A program made the translations under genes and the position numbers. The notes beneath the pieces were generated by a model. That model saw nothing but the letters and a program-made list of their open reading frames with translations, was not told the DNA's origin and did no database searches. Below are positions 18,450 through 27,922 of a stretch of DNA of 64,000 bases, piece by piece; position 1 is the first letter of the stretch; each line of letters starts with the position of its first letter. The DNA comes from Planctomycetota bacterium (lineage in GTDB: Bacteria; Planctomycetota; Planctomycetia; Isosphaerales; Isosphaeraceae), in NCBI GenBank assembly GCA_028291545.1, contig JAQGHR010000057.1, positions 1 to 64,000 on the forward strand, in the 5' to 3' direction.

Positions 18450-19568
18450 ATGCCGGCCTTTATCGTCAGCGACCACGAATCCACGGCGGCGCGCATTCGC
18501 GACATCCTGACCTTCAGCGGGCAAGAATGCCCATCTTCGCACATCCTTCCGAACGATGAGGCCGCGTATCGCCTGGGTCGCGAGACCAAGGTGGATCTCG
18601 TCGTCGTGGCGTTGCCGCACGATCGCGAACATGGGATCGTCCTGCTCTCGAATCTGGGACGAGTGGCGCCCGGGAGAATCCTCGCCGTCGGTCCCACGAA
18701 CGACGCCAAGTTTGTCCTCCAGGCCCTACGTGCCGGCGCCTTCGATTATGTCGACGTGGCCGACCTGGAGGCCGAACTGGACGCCGCCATTCATCGTCGG
18801 GCCGAGGATGTTGCCGGCCCACCCGAGCCGGGTCGACTCATCGCCGTGCTCGGGCCGAATGGAGGGAGCGGATCGAGCACGCTGGCGGTCAACATCGCCG
18901 CGAGCCTGGCCAAGGAACACAAGCGTGTCGGTCTCCTCGACCTGAAGCTCGAATCGGGAGACTTGGCGGCACTCCTCGATGTACGGCCGACCTTTACTCT
19001 GGCCGATATCTGCCAGAATGCGGCGAGACTGGATCGTGTCATGTTCGAGAAGTCTTTGATCAAGCATGAGTCGGGCGTGAATCTTCTCGCCGCGCCCCAG
19101 AACCTCGTCGAGGTGGCGCATATTCGTCCCGAAGGGGTCGGGCTGGCGGTGACGCTGTCCCGGATCGGCTTCCCGGTCGTCGTCGTCGACCTCGATCATA
19201 GTTTTCGCGAGGAACAACTGCTCGTCCTGCGTCAGGCGGACGTGGTCCTGCTCGTCTTCCGCCTGGACTTCACGTCGCTCCGCAACGTCCGCCGAACCCT
19301 GGAACACCTGGAGACACTCGGTGTCCCCCGCGAGAAAGTCCGGCTGGTGGTCAACCGTCATGGCCAGTATCAGGAGGTTCCCCGGGCCAAGGCCGAGGAA
19401 GCCCTGGGGATGAAGATCGGCCATTTCGTCCCGGAGGACGCCAAGACGGTCAATCGGGCGAACAACCAGGGCGTCCCGGTCGTCCTCGCGTCGCCTTCCG
19501 CGAAGGTCTCACGGGCTTTGGCGCAGTTGGCCAAGAGCGTCGGCGGAGATCCGCCAAACGTGACCTAG
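18450..19568 (+). CDS. cpaE: Pilus assembly ATPase-like protein CpaE/TadZ
   Basis: 372 residues. Residues 1-115 form a degenerate receiver-like domain; residues 128-365 form a ParA/MinD-like domain. The P-loop GPNGGSGSST at 135-144 lacks the signature Lys of MinD (GKGGxGKT), which is common in CpaE/TadZ. LLDLKLESGDLAALL and VVVDLDHSF follow as expected. TadZ localises the Tad machine at the cell pole or membrane. Ribosome site AAGGA upstream. It lies between cpaB and two genes that are not tad genes. Confidence 0.92.
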   Translation: MPAFIVSDHESTAARIRDILTFSGQECPSSHILPNDEAAYRLGRETKVDLVVVALPHDREHGIVLLSNLGRVAPGRILAVGPTNDAKFVLQALRAGAFDYVDVADLEAELDAAIHRRAEDVAGPPEPGRLIAVLGPNGGSGSSTLAVNIAASLAKEHKRVGLLDLKLESGDLAALLDVRPTFTLADICQNAARLDRVMFEKSLIKHESGVNLLAAPQNLVEVAHIRPEGVGLAVTLSRIGFPVVVVDLDHSFREEQLLVLRQADVVLLVFRLDFTSLRNVRRTLEHLETLGVPREKVRLVVNRHGQYQEVPRAKAEEALGMKIGHFVPEDAKTVNRANNQGVPVVLASPSAKVSRALAQLAKSVGGDPPNVT

Positions 19569-19608
19569 ACTGTCCTCCAGGGGGTCTTTCTCCGGGGACC
19601 ATTGATCC

Positions 19609-20520
19609 ATGACGACGCATTGGGGTGAGGAGGCACGACGGCGACTCCTGAGCCTCCGTCGAGGGGCGGGCGTCTGGTCTTACGGACCGAGCACGGCCCC
19701 CGCCACGGAGCCGACGGCGCTGGCCGGGCTCGCGTTGCGAGAAACGGACCCCGAAGCCGCCCGAGCGGCGGCGAGCTGGCTTGCGGCGGCGCAGTCGCGC
19801 GACGGTTCCGTGGGCGTGAGCCAGGATCTGGCGGAGATGGGCTGGCCCACACCCTATGCGTGCCTGCTCTGGGCGGCGGTGGCACGCCATCGCAGCGAGC
19901 GAGAGGCCGCCGTCGTGTGGTTGCTCGGGACGAAAGGGCGCGGCGAGCCGCGCGTCAAGCATAACCCGATCGGTCACGACACCACGCTCATTGGCTGGCC
20001 CTGGATTTCGGGCACACATTCGTGGGTCGAGCCCACGGCGATGGCCCTGCTCGCGCTCGGGCGCGAGGGCCGTCGCGACCACCCTCGCGCTCAAGAGGGG
20101 CTCGCCGTGATCCGTGATCGCTCGATTCCGACCGGGGGATGGAACATGGGTAATCCCGTCGTCCTTGGCGCGACATTGCGGCCTCAGCCGGCGCCCACGG
20201 CCCTGGCCTTGCTGGCCATGTCGGGATCCAAACTGGACGCGACCCCGGCGGTTCAGCGGGCCATTCGCTATCTCCGATCGGTCTTGTCGGAGACGCGAGC
20301 CCCGGCCTCGCTGTCCTGGGGAGTCCTCGGTCTTCGGGCCTGGGGCGCCGCTCCCGCGAGCGCCGAGGCTTGGTTGCGATTGGCCTTCCATCACGCGGTT
20401 CGTCGTGGTGGGTCCGCGATGGACATGGCCCTTCTCCTGCTGGCGGCGGACTGCGGGTCGCTGGACGTCCTCGGGGCCTCGCCGCGCGAAGGGAGCGTCC
20501 ACGATGACGACGCCAATTGA
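19609..20520 (+). CDS. Terpenoid-cyclase/prenyltransferase-like alpha-toroid protein
   Basis: 303 residues, no signal peptide. Repeats of the type DGSVG, HSWVEPTAMALLALG and TGGWNMGN at spacings of about 50 residues resemble the QW-like motifs of the alpha/alpha-toroid fold (squalene cyclase, protein prenyltransferase). The DxDD motif of squalene cyclases and a clear zinc site are not seen, so cyclase activity is unlikely. Its last 17 bases overlap the DUF362 gene in another frame, so the two are translated together. It sits inside the tad operon between cpaE and cpaF, which suggests a lipid- or protein-binding role near the envelope; this is inference. Confidence 0.75.
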   Translation: MTTHWGEEARRRLLSLRRGAGVWSYGPSTAPATEPTALAGLALRETDPEAARAAASWLAAAQSRDGSVGVSQDLAEMGWPTPYACLLWAAVARHRSEREAAVVWLLGTKGRGEPRVKHNPIGHDTTLIGWPWISGTHSWVEPTAMALLALGREGRRDHPRAQEGLAVIRDRSIPTGGWNMGNPVVLGATLRPQPAPTALALLAMSGSKLDATPAVQRAIRYLRSVLSETRAPASLSWGVLGLRAWGAAPASAEAWLRLAFHHAVRRGGSAMDMALLLLAADCGSLDVLGASPREGSVHDDDAN

Positions 20521-21538
20521 ATCCACGACTCCCGACATACCAGTAGGCAGGATCACCCGACGAAAACTGCTCTTCGGCGCGGGGCTGCTCGCCTCGGGGG
20601 GGCTGGGCACGTCGCTGTTCCGTGACTGGGACGAAGCGACCTGGCGGGCGGAGGTTTTCGTCGCGAAGGCAGCTTCCTACGACGTCGATCTGGAACGCCT
20701 GATCCGCGACGGGCTGACCGAGCTTGGGCTGTCGCCGGCCTGGACGCGGGGCCGATCGGTCATGCTCAAGCCAAACCTGGTCGAGCCATCGAAATCCGCT
20801 CCTCACATCAACACCCATCCGCTTCTGATCCGCGCGGCGGCCGAGGTCTTCCGAGCGTGGGGCGCCGGCGAGGTCTTTGTGGCTGAAGGTCAGGGACATT
20901 GCCGGGACACCGACTTCGTGCTGGAACAATCGGGCCTGGCACCGATCCTCGAAGAGTCTCGCCTTGAGTTCGTCGATCTGAATCATGACGACGTGATGAC
21001 CGTCCCAAATCGATTCGGCGCCACGTCGATGGCCGCCTTGCATCTTCCGGCGTCGCTGAGAAGGGCCGACATTGTGGTGTCGCTCCCGAAAATGAAAACG
21101 CACCACTGGGCGGGGGTGACACTGTCCATGAAGAACCTGTTCGGGATGATGCCGGGCGTGGCCTACGGCTGGCCGAAAAATGTGCTGCATCACGCGGGCA
21201 TCCCGGGCTCAATCCTGGATATCAACGCCGCGGTACGTCCGCACCTGGCGATCGTTGATGGGATTGTGGGGATGGAGGGAGACGGGCCGATCATGGGAAC
21301 GCCCAGGGCGGCCGGACTGCTCGTGATCGGGACGAACCTCCCTGCCGTCGACGCCACCGCCGCGCGACTGATGGGAATCGACCCCTTTCGCGTCGCGTAC
21401 CTGGCCGGCGCGTCGGGCCGGCTGGGACCGATTTCCGAGCGGCACGTGTCCCAGCGGGGCGAGGTCATCGCACCTCTCGCGACCCCGTTTGCCATACTCG
21501 ATGAAGCCGGCCTCGGGTTCCTTCGCGCTACACCTTGA
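20504..21538 (+). CDS. DUF362 domain protein with Tat-like signal
   Basis: 344 residues from the ATG at 20504, overlapping the toroid gene by 17 bases. N-terminus RITRRKLLFGAGLLASGGLG is a twin-arginine signal, so export in folded form is predicted. The DUF362 core follows: VMLKPNLVEP, ADIVVSLPKMKTHHWAGVTLSMKNLFGMMPG, VDGIVGMEGDGPIMGTPR and AVDATAARLMGIDP. DUF362 proteins often carry or accompany iron-sulfur centres, but no CxxCxxC ferredoxin motif is seen here. Role unknown. Together with the toroid gene it forms a two-gene insert in the tad operon. Confidence 0.88.
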   Translation: MTTPIESTTPDIPVGRITRRKLLFGAGLLASGGLGTSLFRDWDEATWRAEVFVAKAASYDVDLERLIRDGLTELGLSPAWTRGRSVMLKPNLVEPSKSAPHINTHPLLIRAAAEVFRAWGAGEVFVAEGQGHCRDTDFVLEQSGLAPILEESRLEFVDLNHDDVMTVPNRFGATSMAALHLPASLRRADIVVSLPKMKTHHWAGVTLSMKNLFGMMPGVAYGWPKNVLHHAGIPGSILDINAAVRPHLAIVDGIVGMEGDGPIMGTPRAAGLLVIGTNLPAVDATAARLMGIDPFRVAYLAGASGRLGPISERHVSQRGEVIAPLATPFAILDEAGLGFLRATP

Positions 21539-21573
21539 CTCTTGCAGTCCTCATCTCGGAGCCAATCATCGCC

Positions 21574-22929
21574 ATGAGCCGTCTTGCGAATGCATTGATA
21601 AATCCCCTGGTCGGCCTTCCCGCTTCGGCCGAGGATCGGCTCCTGCGCATCAAGAAGGATCTACATCAGAAACTGATCTCGGAGATGGACCTCTCCTCGC
21701 TCGGGACGCTCAATGAGGAAGAATTGCGGGAGGAGGTTCGTCGCGGTGCCGAGCAGCTTTGCCGGCAGAGCAACGACCTCTTGAGTTTCGCGGAGCGCGA
21801 ACGGCTGATCGGCGAGGTCATGGACGAGACCTTCGGAATCGGCCCGCTCGAGCCCCTGATGAGGGACCCGACGGTCTCGGATATCCTCGTGAACGGCCCG
21901 AAGTGCGTCTACGTCGAGCGCCGCGGGCGGTTGAGCCGCTCGGATATCGTCTTCAACGACGAGAAGCATCTGATCGAGATCGTGCGGCGGATCGTGAGCC
22001 GGGTCGGTCGACGGATCGACGAGACCTCGCCGCTCTGTGATGCTCGGCTGCCGGACGGATCGCGCGTGAATGCCGTGATCCCTCCCCTGGCGCTAGACGG
22101 CACGCTGCTATCCATCCGGCGATCGAGCAAGACGCCCCTGCAATTCAAGGATCTGATGGAGAAGAAGGCGATCACGAGCGAGATGGTCGACTTCCTCTCG
22201 GCTTGCACCCGGGCTCGCGTGAATATGGTCGTTTCGGGAGGCACCGGCTCGGGCAAGACGACGCTGATGAACGCGCTCTCGGCGTTCATCCCGCACGACG
22301 AGCGAGTTGCGACGATCGAGGACGCCGCCGAACTCCGGCTCCAGCAACCTCACGTGGTGCGGATGGAAACGCGGCCGGCGAACATCGAGGGAACGGGGGC
22401 GATCATGACCCGCGATCTCGTGAAGAACGCCTTGCGAATGCGGCCCGACCGGATCATCGTCGGCGAGTGTCGAGGCGGCGAGACGCTGGACATGCTCCAG
22501 GCGATGAACACCGGTCACGACGGCTCGATGACCACGATTCACGCCAACGACACCCGGGACGCGCTCGGCCGCATCGAGATGATGGTCGGGATGGCCGGGT
22601 TCGATCTCCCAATCTGGATCATCCGCCGCCAGATCGTCTCGGCCATCCAACTGATCGTCCAGGCGGCCCGGCTGTCCGGCGGCGTCCGCAAAATCATCAA
22701 GATCTCGGAGATCGTCGGGATGGAGGAGGACACCGTGAGCATGCAGGACATTTTCGTCTTCAAGCAGACCGGCGTGGATGAAGATCGGGTGGCGCAGGGA
22801 TATTTCTATTGCAATGGCATCCGCCCGAAGTGCCTGGACGCGCTGGAATGTGCGGGCGTGAAGCTGCCTCCGGAGATGTTCGAGCGACGGATCTTGAGCG
22901 GGCATTCCAAAGGGGAGCAGCCGAAATGA
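21574..22929 (+). CDS. cpaF: Tad secretion ATPase CpaF/TadA
   Basis: 451 residues from the ATG at 21574; a TTG at 21535 would add 13 residues of no conserved type. VirB11/TadA ATPase: N-terminal domain, Walker A GGTGSGKT at 222-229, Asp box IEDAAELRL, Walker B RIIVGE at 293-298 and His box [12 protein letters not shown] at 314-325. It is the hexameric cytosolic motor that powers Flp assembly. Stop and tadB start overlap as ATGA, so motor and platform proteins are coupled. Confidence 0.96.
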   Translation: MSRLANALINPLVGLPASAEDRLLRIKKDLHQKLISEMDLSSLGTLNEEELREEVRRGAEQLCRQSNDLLSFAERERLIGEVMDETFGIGPLEPLMRDPTVSDILVNGPKCVYVERRGRLSRSDIVFNDEKHLIEIVRRIVSRVGRRIDETSPLCDARLPDGSRVNAVIPPLALDGTLLSIRRSSKTPLQFKDLMEKKAITSEMVDFLSACTRARVNMVVSGGTGSGKTTLMNALSAFIPHDERVATIEDAAELRLQQPHVVRMETRPANIEGTGAIMTRDLVKNALRMRPDRIIVGECRGGETLDMLQAMNTGHDGSMTTIHANDTRDALGRIEMMVGMAGFDLPIWIIRRQIVSAIQLIVQAARLSGGVRKIIKISEIVGMEEDTVSMQDIFVFKQTGVDEDRVAQGYFYCNGIRPKCLDALECAGVKLPPEMFERRILSGHSKGEQPK

Positions 22930-23891
22930 GCCCCGAGACCGTCACGGCGCTCGCCGCGGCGACGGCTGCCACCGGCGTGATCGCGATCTACCAGGTCCTC
23001 TCCGACCTGTTCCTGCGCGATCGGTCGCGCGTTAGCGATCGCGTGGACGAGGAATTCCTCAAAAAGCGGAAGGACCAGGCGCGGAAGTCGCCATTGTTCA
23101 AGAACCTGGGCCAGGTGGCGGCCGAGTTGAGCACCGATTGCGAGGCGCGCCCTAGCCTGAAGCAGCGGTTCATCGCAATGGTCGAGCAATCGGGCATGGA
23201 CGTGACGCCCGGACGGGTCGCGGCGATCGCGGGCCTGGTGGCGGCGTCACTGTTCGCGATCGGTTTCGTCGTCCGAGGCAATCCGATCGACGCGGCGGCC
23301 GCCGCGGTCGTCGGTGCGATCATCCCGGTCTGGGTCGTCAAGAAACGGCGGGACGGGCGGATCGAAAAGCTTCGCTCCCAACTGCCCGAGGCCTTCGACC
23401 TGATGGCCCGTGTGGTCCGCGCCGGCCAGACGTTCGCCCAGTCGCTACTCGCCGTCGCCGACGAGTTCCCCCAGCCGATCTCGACGGAGTTCGCCTTCTG
23501 TTACGAGCAGCAGAACCTGGGCCTCTCGCCCGAGGTCACTCTCCGCGACCTGTCCCGGCGAAACGGGCTGATCGAGCTGAAAATCTTCGTCCTCGCGGTC
23601 CTCGTCCAGCAGCAAACCGGCGGAAACCTGGCCGAGCTTCTCATCAAGCTCGCCGACGTCGTCCGCGATCGCTACAAGATCCGAGGCACGATCAAGACCC
23701 TGACGGCCGAGGGCCGGATGCAGGGGTGGATTCTCGCTGCCCTGCCGCCCCTGATGCTCCTGCTGCTGTTCCTCCTCAATCCGGGCTACGCCGGGGTGCT
23801 GTTCCAGCATCCGAACATCCTCCTGATCACCTTCGGGATCGAGCTGGTCGGGGCCTTGTGGATTCGCAAGATCGTGAATTTCGATTACTGA
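22926..23891 (+). CDS. tadB: Tad inner-membrane platform protein TadB
   Basis: 321 residues, start overlapping cpaF as ATGA. N-terminal helix, central helices near 97-135, a type II secretion F domain (LRSQLPEAFDLMARVVRAGQ, then QTGGNLAELL), and two C-terminal helices (LAALPPLMLLLLFLLNPGYAG). It forms the inner-membrane platform with TadC and converts ATPase motion into pilin extrusion. A 40-base gap separates it from tadC. Confidence 0.94.
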   Translation: MSPETVTALAAATAATGVIAIYQVLSDLFLRDRSRVSDRVDEEFLKKRKDQARKSPLFKNLGQVAAELSTDCEARPSLKQRFIAMVEQSGMDVTPGRVAAIAGLVAASLFAIGFVVRGNPIDAAAAAVVGAIIPVWVVKKRRDGRIEKLRSQLPEAFDLMARVVRAGQTFAQSLLAVADEFPQPISTEFAFCYEQQNLGLSPEVTLRDLSRRNGLIELKIFVLAVLVQQQTGGNLAELLIKLADVVRDRYKIRGTIKTLTAEGRMQGWILAALPPLMLLLLFLLNPGYAGVLFQHPNILLITFGIELVGALWIRKIVNFDY

Positions 23892-23931
23892 GGCCGTTTC
23901 ATGGCGACGCCCAATCGCAGGGAGAGCCCGT

Positions 23932-24864
23932 ATGTCGTCCGACCTGGTGCCCGCTGTCGTCGTCTTCGTGATGGTCGTGTCACTGGTGGCGATCTTCGGC
24001 CTGCTGCTTTCCGGCCGGAAGGGAAAACTGGACGCCAGGCTCGACGCGATGGCGGGTCGAGGGCGACCCGAGGACCGACCGGAGACGGTCGTGACCATCG
24101 CGCGTTCGGCCCTGCCCAAGATGGGCAAGGTGATCGTCCCGGAGGATGAGGCCGAACGCACGAGGCTGCGCGCCCGGCTGGTCCACGCGGGGCTGTATCA
24201 ACGTCAGGCGATGCACGTCTTCCTCGGCGTGAAGCTGGCTCTCCTCATCGTTGCCACGGTGATCGGCGTGGGTCTGACGCTCGCGGAAGTCCTGCCGATG
24301 TCCAAGGCGATGCCGATTTCGATGCTGCTCTTCCTGGCGGGAATGTTCGGCCCGGGCTACTGGCTCGGGCGCCGCAAGACCGCCCGCCAGTCCTTGCTGC
24401 GGCGGGGACTCCCCGACGTGCTGGACGTGATGATCATCTGCCTCGAAGGCGGCCTGAGCCTCCAGGCGTCCATCAAGAAGGTCGCCGATGAGCTACACTC
24501 GGCCCACCCCGTCCTGGGCGGCGAGCTCCGGATCGTGGATCGTGAGATCCAGCTCGGGCGCGGGCCGGGGGAGGCGTTGTATAACTTCGCTCGTCGCAGC
24601 GACATGGACGAGGTTCTCAGCCTCTCGTCGGTCATCGGCCAGTCCGAGAAGTTCGGCGCCAGCCTGGTCAAGAGCCTCCGGAAGCACTCCGAGACCATGC
24701 GAGAGAAGCGGAAGCAGAAGGCCGAGGAACTGGCTCAAAAGGCCGCCACCAAGATCCTGTTCCCGACATTGCTCTTCATCTTCCCTGCCGTGTTCGTGAT
24801 CCTGCTCGCCCCGGCCGCCTACCAGATCAGCGCCATCTTCGCGACTCCGGAACAGCCAAAGTGA
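23932..24864 (+). CDS. tadC: Tad inner-membrane platform protein TadC
   Basis: 310 residues. N-terminal membrane helix, two central helices, an F domain with RRGLPDVLDVMIICLEGGLS and a C-terminal helix pair (FPTLLFIFPAVFVILLAP). Partner of TadB. The start at 23932 is preceded by GGGAGAG. Last gene of the plus-strand tad operon; the shared terminator at 24962-25006 follows. Confidence 0.94.
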   Translation: MSSDLVPAVVVFVMVVSLVAIFGLLLSGRKGKLDARLDAMAGRGRPEDRPETVVTIARSALPKMGKVIVPEDEAERTRLRARLVHAGLYQRQAMHVFLGVKLALLIVATVIGVGLTLAEVLPMSKAMPISMLLFLAGMFGPGYWLGRRKTARQSLLRRGLPDVLDVMIICLEGGLSLQASIKKVADELHSAHPVLGGELRIVDREIQLGRGPGEALYNFARRSDMDEVLSLSSVIGQSEKFGASLVKSLRKHSETMREKRKQKAEELAQKAATKILFPTLLFIFPAVFVILLAPAAYQISAIFATPEQPK

Positions 24865-24961
24865 GCGTTCCGCTCGCGAGGGCCGGTAGAGACGTCGATC
24901 GGGGCAATCCTGAGTTCACTGATACAGCGACAGCGATTGTGGCCTTTCAGACGGCCATACA

Positions 24962-25006
24962 CCGAATCCGGGGCGGGTGTCCGAGAGACACCCGCCCCGG
25001 ATTCGG
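24962..25006. terminator. Bidirectional terminator between the convergent tad operons
   Basis: A perfect 20-bp stem (24962-24981 with 24987-25006) around the five-base loop CGAGA. It lies between the tadC stop and the stop of the last minus-strand gene, so it can end both transcripts. No strong T-run follows on either side. Confidence 0.8.
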
Positions 25007-25020
25007 ACGTCAAGAATGGC

Positions 25021-25635
25021 TCAGTTCGAGAGCGTGACCGGCCGGCGTGTCGTGTCGAGGCGAAGGAGCGTGTCGTCCTGATAATACCGGGTGCGAACCA
25101 GCGTCAGGCTGGTTACGCAGTTGGCGGCGTAGCTCACGGCGGACTTCGAGGCGGAGTTCTGCGGGCTGTAAGCCGCCAGCGTGCTGAGCGTGGTCGCGGC
25201 ACTGGCGGAGAGGTTGAACTTCCCCCACTTGGTCGACTGGCCCGAGAGGATCTTGAACCGGATGGTCCCGTCGGAGAGGCTCAGACTCTGGGTCCACGTG
25301 ACGGTCTCCCCGGTCGTCTGGAGCTGGCCCGAGCCCTGCACGTCCGTGGACGCGACGCTCCCCCCCTTCCAGACTTTGGCCTGGAGGCCCCCGGCGACGA
25401 ACGTCGGATAGTCCTGGTAATTCAGGTTGAAAACCAGAAAATCGGACGTCGAGTCCTGGAGCGGATTCATGATCGTCGTGACCTGCGGCCCGTTGGCGTC
25501 GGGATCGGGCGTGGCGACGACCAGCTCCCAATCCTCCTCGATCCGGTCCGCGGAAGAAACGTCCGCGACTCGCGTTCCATAGGCGAGCGTGGCAGGCAAC
25601 ATCGTGAAGACCATGAGGGCAAGCGTGCGACGCAT
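25021..25635 (-). CDS. Secreted protein of unknown function, end of minus-strand tad operon
   Basis: 204 residues from the ATG at 25635 (GGAG about ten bases upstream). Signal peptide MRRTLALMVFTMLPATLAYG, then a beta-rich domain with DWELVV, FLVFNLNYQDYP and WTQSLSLSDGTIRFKILSG. The family is not recognised. The sequence has the character of a small lectin-like or pilus-accessory domain, but nothing specific. It follows the tadG-like gene by 20 bases and so is most likely co-expressed with the pilus genes. Confidence 0.7.
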   Translation of the reverse strand: MRRTLALMVFTMLPATLAYGTRVADVSSADRIEEDWELVVATPDPDANGPQVTTIMNPLQDSTSDFLVFNLNYQDYPTFVAGGLQAKVWKGGSVASTDVQGSGQLQTTGETVTWTQSLSLSDGTIRFKILSGQSTKWGKFNLSASAATTLSTLAAYSPQNSASKSAVSYAANCVTSLTLVRTRYYQDDTLLRLDTTRRPVTLSN

Positions 25636-25655
25636 CGGTGTCTGCTCCGTTCGGT

Positions 25656-26822
25656 TCAACGCGTGAGATGCACAACGACGACGCCGCCGTTGCTCCAGCT
25701 CGTGCTCAGGTTCCCCGTGGCGGGGACCGCCGTCGGGTCGGTGATGATCGCCGGCTGGGCGATCACATACTTGTTGCTCCCCTGGAAATTCACGGCGACG
25801 ATGCGGACGCCGGCATACGAGACGACCCGGTACTGGAGGTTGGCCCCGTTCGAGCCGTTGGTCGTGTCGTAGACGGGGACCACGGCCGCCTTGCCCATGA
25901 TGCTCGTCAGGTCGCCGCTGATCGAGGCGTTCATGCCCGACTTGGCGTAGAACCAGGCCGGCAACGGGAGATCGGCGATCATCTGGGCGGGCGTCATGCC
26001 GGACGCCGTCGAGCCGGACCCGGAAATTTCCTGCTTCAGGGCGGCGGCGCCCCCGCCTCCCTTGCCGTCGAAGCTCACCGTCCCCCAGTTGCCCGGGGAC
26101 CCCGTGGAGACCGGGAAGAACTTGGATTCCGCCACCCCGTCGGCGCCGCTGGTGACGCCGCTAGTAGTGCCCGCGACGTACGTGGCGGAATTGAACGAGT
26201 ACTGGTCGGAGGTCGTGCCGGCAATCATCGCGTTATAGGTCGTCTGATCGAGGACGATGGGCAGAATCTGGGCGTTCAGCCCCAGGTTGCTGTTGAAGCT
26301 GGCGATCTGAGCGAGGCCCACCGTGGCCGTGCTCGTCGCACTCACCGTCGTGCCGCCGGAGCGGAGGACCCCGCCGAAGATGGCGGCCGATTGGTACGTC
26401 ACGCTGACCTGTACGGAATTGTGCGTGGTTGACGCCGCAGTCGCGCTAAACGTGCTGCCTGGGTTCGCGGCACTCTCATCGACGTAGCCGGTGGTGACCG
26501 TGATGTTGCTGGCACTTAATGCCTTGCCGGAGACATAGTTTGCTTGCGCGATCGCGATCGCCTGGGTGCGGGCCGCGGTCGTCTCCGCGGTGAGATCCGT
26601 GATCGTCTTGCTCATGCGGCGTTCGGTGGCTAGTTGCCTCGCGCCGGCCAGCGCGGCCGCATCGGCGGCCGTCTGGAGTTGAGCTCGGATCGTGGCGACG
26701 ACCCCGATGTCGACGGTCAACGCCGCAAGCCCCAACAATACCACGAGCATCACGGTAAGGAGGACGATAACCGTGCCCCGCGGTCCGCGGCCCGATCGAT
26801 ACTTCCGCCGAGGAGGTCTCAT
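25656..26822 (-). CDS. TadG-like pilus assembly protein
   Basis: 388 residues. A basic N-terminus is followed by one helix (GTVIVLLTVMLVVLLGLAALTVDIG) and then AALAGARQLA, the typical start of TadG/Tad-domain proteins that begin like pilins. The rest is a long Ser/Thr/Gly/Ala-rich extracytoplasmic region of beta character. The VWA metal site of some TadG proteins is not obvious. The role is presumably a minor pseudopilin or adhesin part of the Tad machine. It follows tadE2 by 18 bases. Confidence 0.85.
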   Translation of the reverse strand: MRPPRRKYRSGRGPRGTVIVLLTVMLVVLLGLAALTVDIGVVATIRAQLQTAADAAALAGARQLATERRMSKTITDLTAETTAARTQAIAIAQANYVSGKALSASNITVTTGYVDESAANPGSTFSATAASTTHNSVQVSVTYQSAAIFGGVLRSGGTTVSATSTATVGLAQIASFNSNLGLNAQILPIVLDQTTYNAMIAGTTSDQYSFNSATYVAGTTSGVTSGADGVAESKFFPVSTGSPGNWGTVSFDGKGGGGAAALKQEISGSGSTASGMTPAQMIADLPLPAWFYAKSGMNASISGDLTSIMGKAAVVPVYDTTNGSNGANLQYRVVSYAGVRIVAVNFQGSNKYVIAQPAIITDPTAVPATGNLSTSWSNGGVVVVHLTR

Positions 26823-26840
26823 GGTGGTATCCGGATTGAT

Positions 26841-27275
26841 TCAGGGACGTTCGCTGCTCATCGTCGCCGAAGTGCTGATCGAGGCCGAACCCAGGAACAG
26901 CGGCGTCGAGAGCCACCCGACGTTGCTGAAGCGGACCGTGAGCGTCAGCGTGATCGAATCCCCAAGCACGGTGTTCGTGATGTCCGTCGTTGCCGGCGAC
27001 GAACCGGTCGCAATCGCCGAGGTATACGTGGTGATCCCTCCGCCGTTCAGGATGCCCCGAACCGTGGAATCGACATCGGTCTTGACCTTGCCGTCGATCA
27101 CCGCCACGCGGCATCCCTCCCGGGCGGCGTGGGTCAGCAGTTGAGACGCCATCCCCAGGCGCGTGATCTCGATCATTGCAAGCAGGAGTAGCACGAAGAT
27201 CGAGAGGGCGATGGCCGTCTCGACCATGGCCGCCCCGCGCCGCTTTGATGCCACGTGCCGGTGCTTCAACCGCAT
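26841..27275 (-). CDS. tadE: TadE-like pseudopilin 2
   Basis: 144 residues. RRGAAMVETAIALSIFVLLL is the TadE signature (Glu in a helix after a Gly-Ala block), followed by EITRLGMASQLLTHAAREGCR and a beta-rich tail. Closely similar in layout to the gene upstream (same MASQLLT, AAR/TARxGCRVAV and C-terminal MSSERP), so the two are tandem duplicates. It is a minor pilin expected to be processed by CpaA. Confidence 0.9.
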   Translation of the reverse strand: MRLKHRHVASKRRGAAMVETAIALSIFVLLLLAMIEITRLGMASQLLTHAAREGCRVAVIDGKVKTDVDSTVRGILNGGGITTYTSAIATGSSPATTDITNTVLGDSITLTLTVRFSNVGWLSTPLFLGSASISTSATMSSERP

Positions 27276-27324
27276 TGCGTCCCCGCTTTCTTGCCGCGAG
27301 TGCCGGGTGCCGGGTGGAGTGGCG

Positions 27325-27753
27325 CTAGGGACGTTCGCTGCTCATCACGGCCCGGCCGCTCACCGTCGTCGTCTTGAAAAAAAACGGGCTGGGCAGCCAA
27401 TTCACGCGGCTGAACGACACGGTGATCGTCACGGTGATCTGGTCGCCGAGCTTGGTGTTTTCGATGGCCGACGGGCTGACCGCGACCGTGACATTCGAAT
27501 GAGTGATGCCGGATGCGTCCAGCGCGGCGTTGACGCGAGTCGTGACATCCGACGAGTACTTCCCCCTGGAGACCGCCACGCGGCACCCGTCACGCGCCGT
27601 GTTCGTGAGAAGTTGGGAGGCCATGCACAATCGCGAGGCTTCCAGGACTCCGAACACCAGCAGCGCGAAGACGGGAAGCACGACCGCCATCTCGACCAGA
27701 ACCGCGCCCCGGCGTTCCCGAGTCGACGGAGTGGCTCTCCTCGCGGCTGGCAT
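27325..27753 (-). CDS. tadE: TadE-like pseudopilin 1
   Basis: 142 residues. RRGAVLVEMAVVLPVFALLV is the TadE helix with its conserved Glu, followed by LCMASQLLTNTARDGCRVAV. It ends in the same MSSERP as the next gene, so the pair arose by duplication. In other tad loci the second TadE-like gene is called tadF. About 170 bases separate it from the upstream TPR lipoprotein gene. Confidence 0.9.
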   Translation of the reverse strand: MPAARRATPSTRERRGAVLVEMAVVLPVFALLVFGVLEASRLCMASQLLTNTARDGCRVAVSRGKYSSDVTTRVNAALDASGITHSNVTVAVSPSAIENTKLGDQITVTITVSFSRVNWLPSPFFFKTTTVSGRAVMSSERP

Positions 27754-27922
27754 GGCACAGACTCCCCGATGGACGGGTCGCGTCTCGCGGCTCCGGCATT
27801 CGTGGCGGTCCCGGATATCCCGTCCCGTCCAGTCATGCCATGTGCCGCGAGGGGTAGTCGCGCGAACGCCCGCGCTTCCGCATGAAGCCTAGGTCACGGT
27901 TGTCAGGATGTCAGCCCATGCT

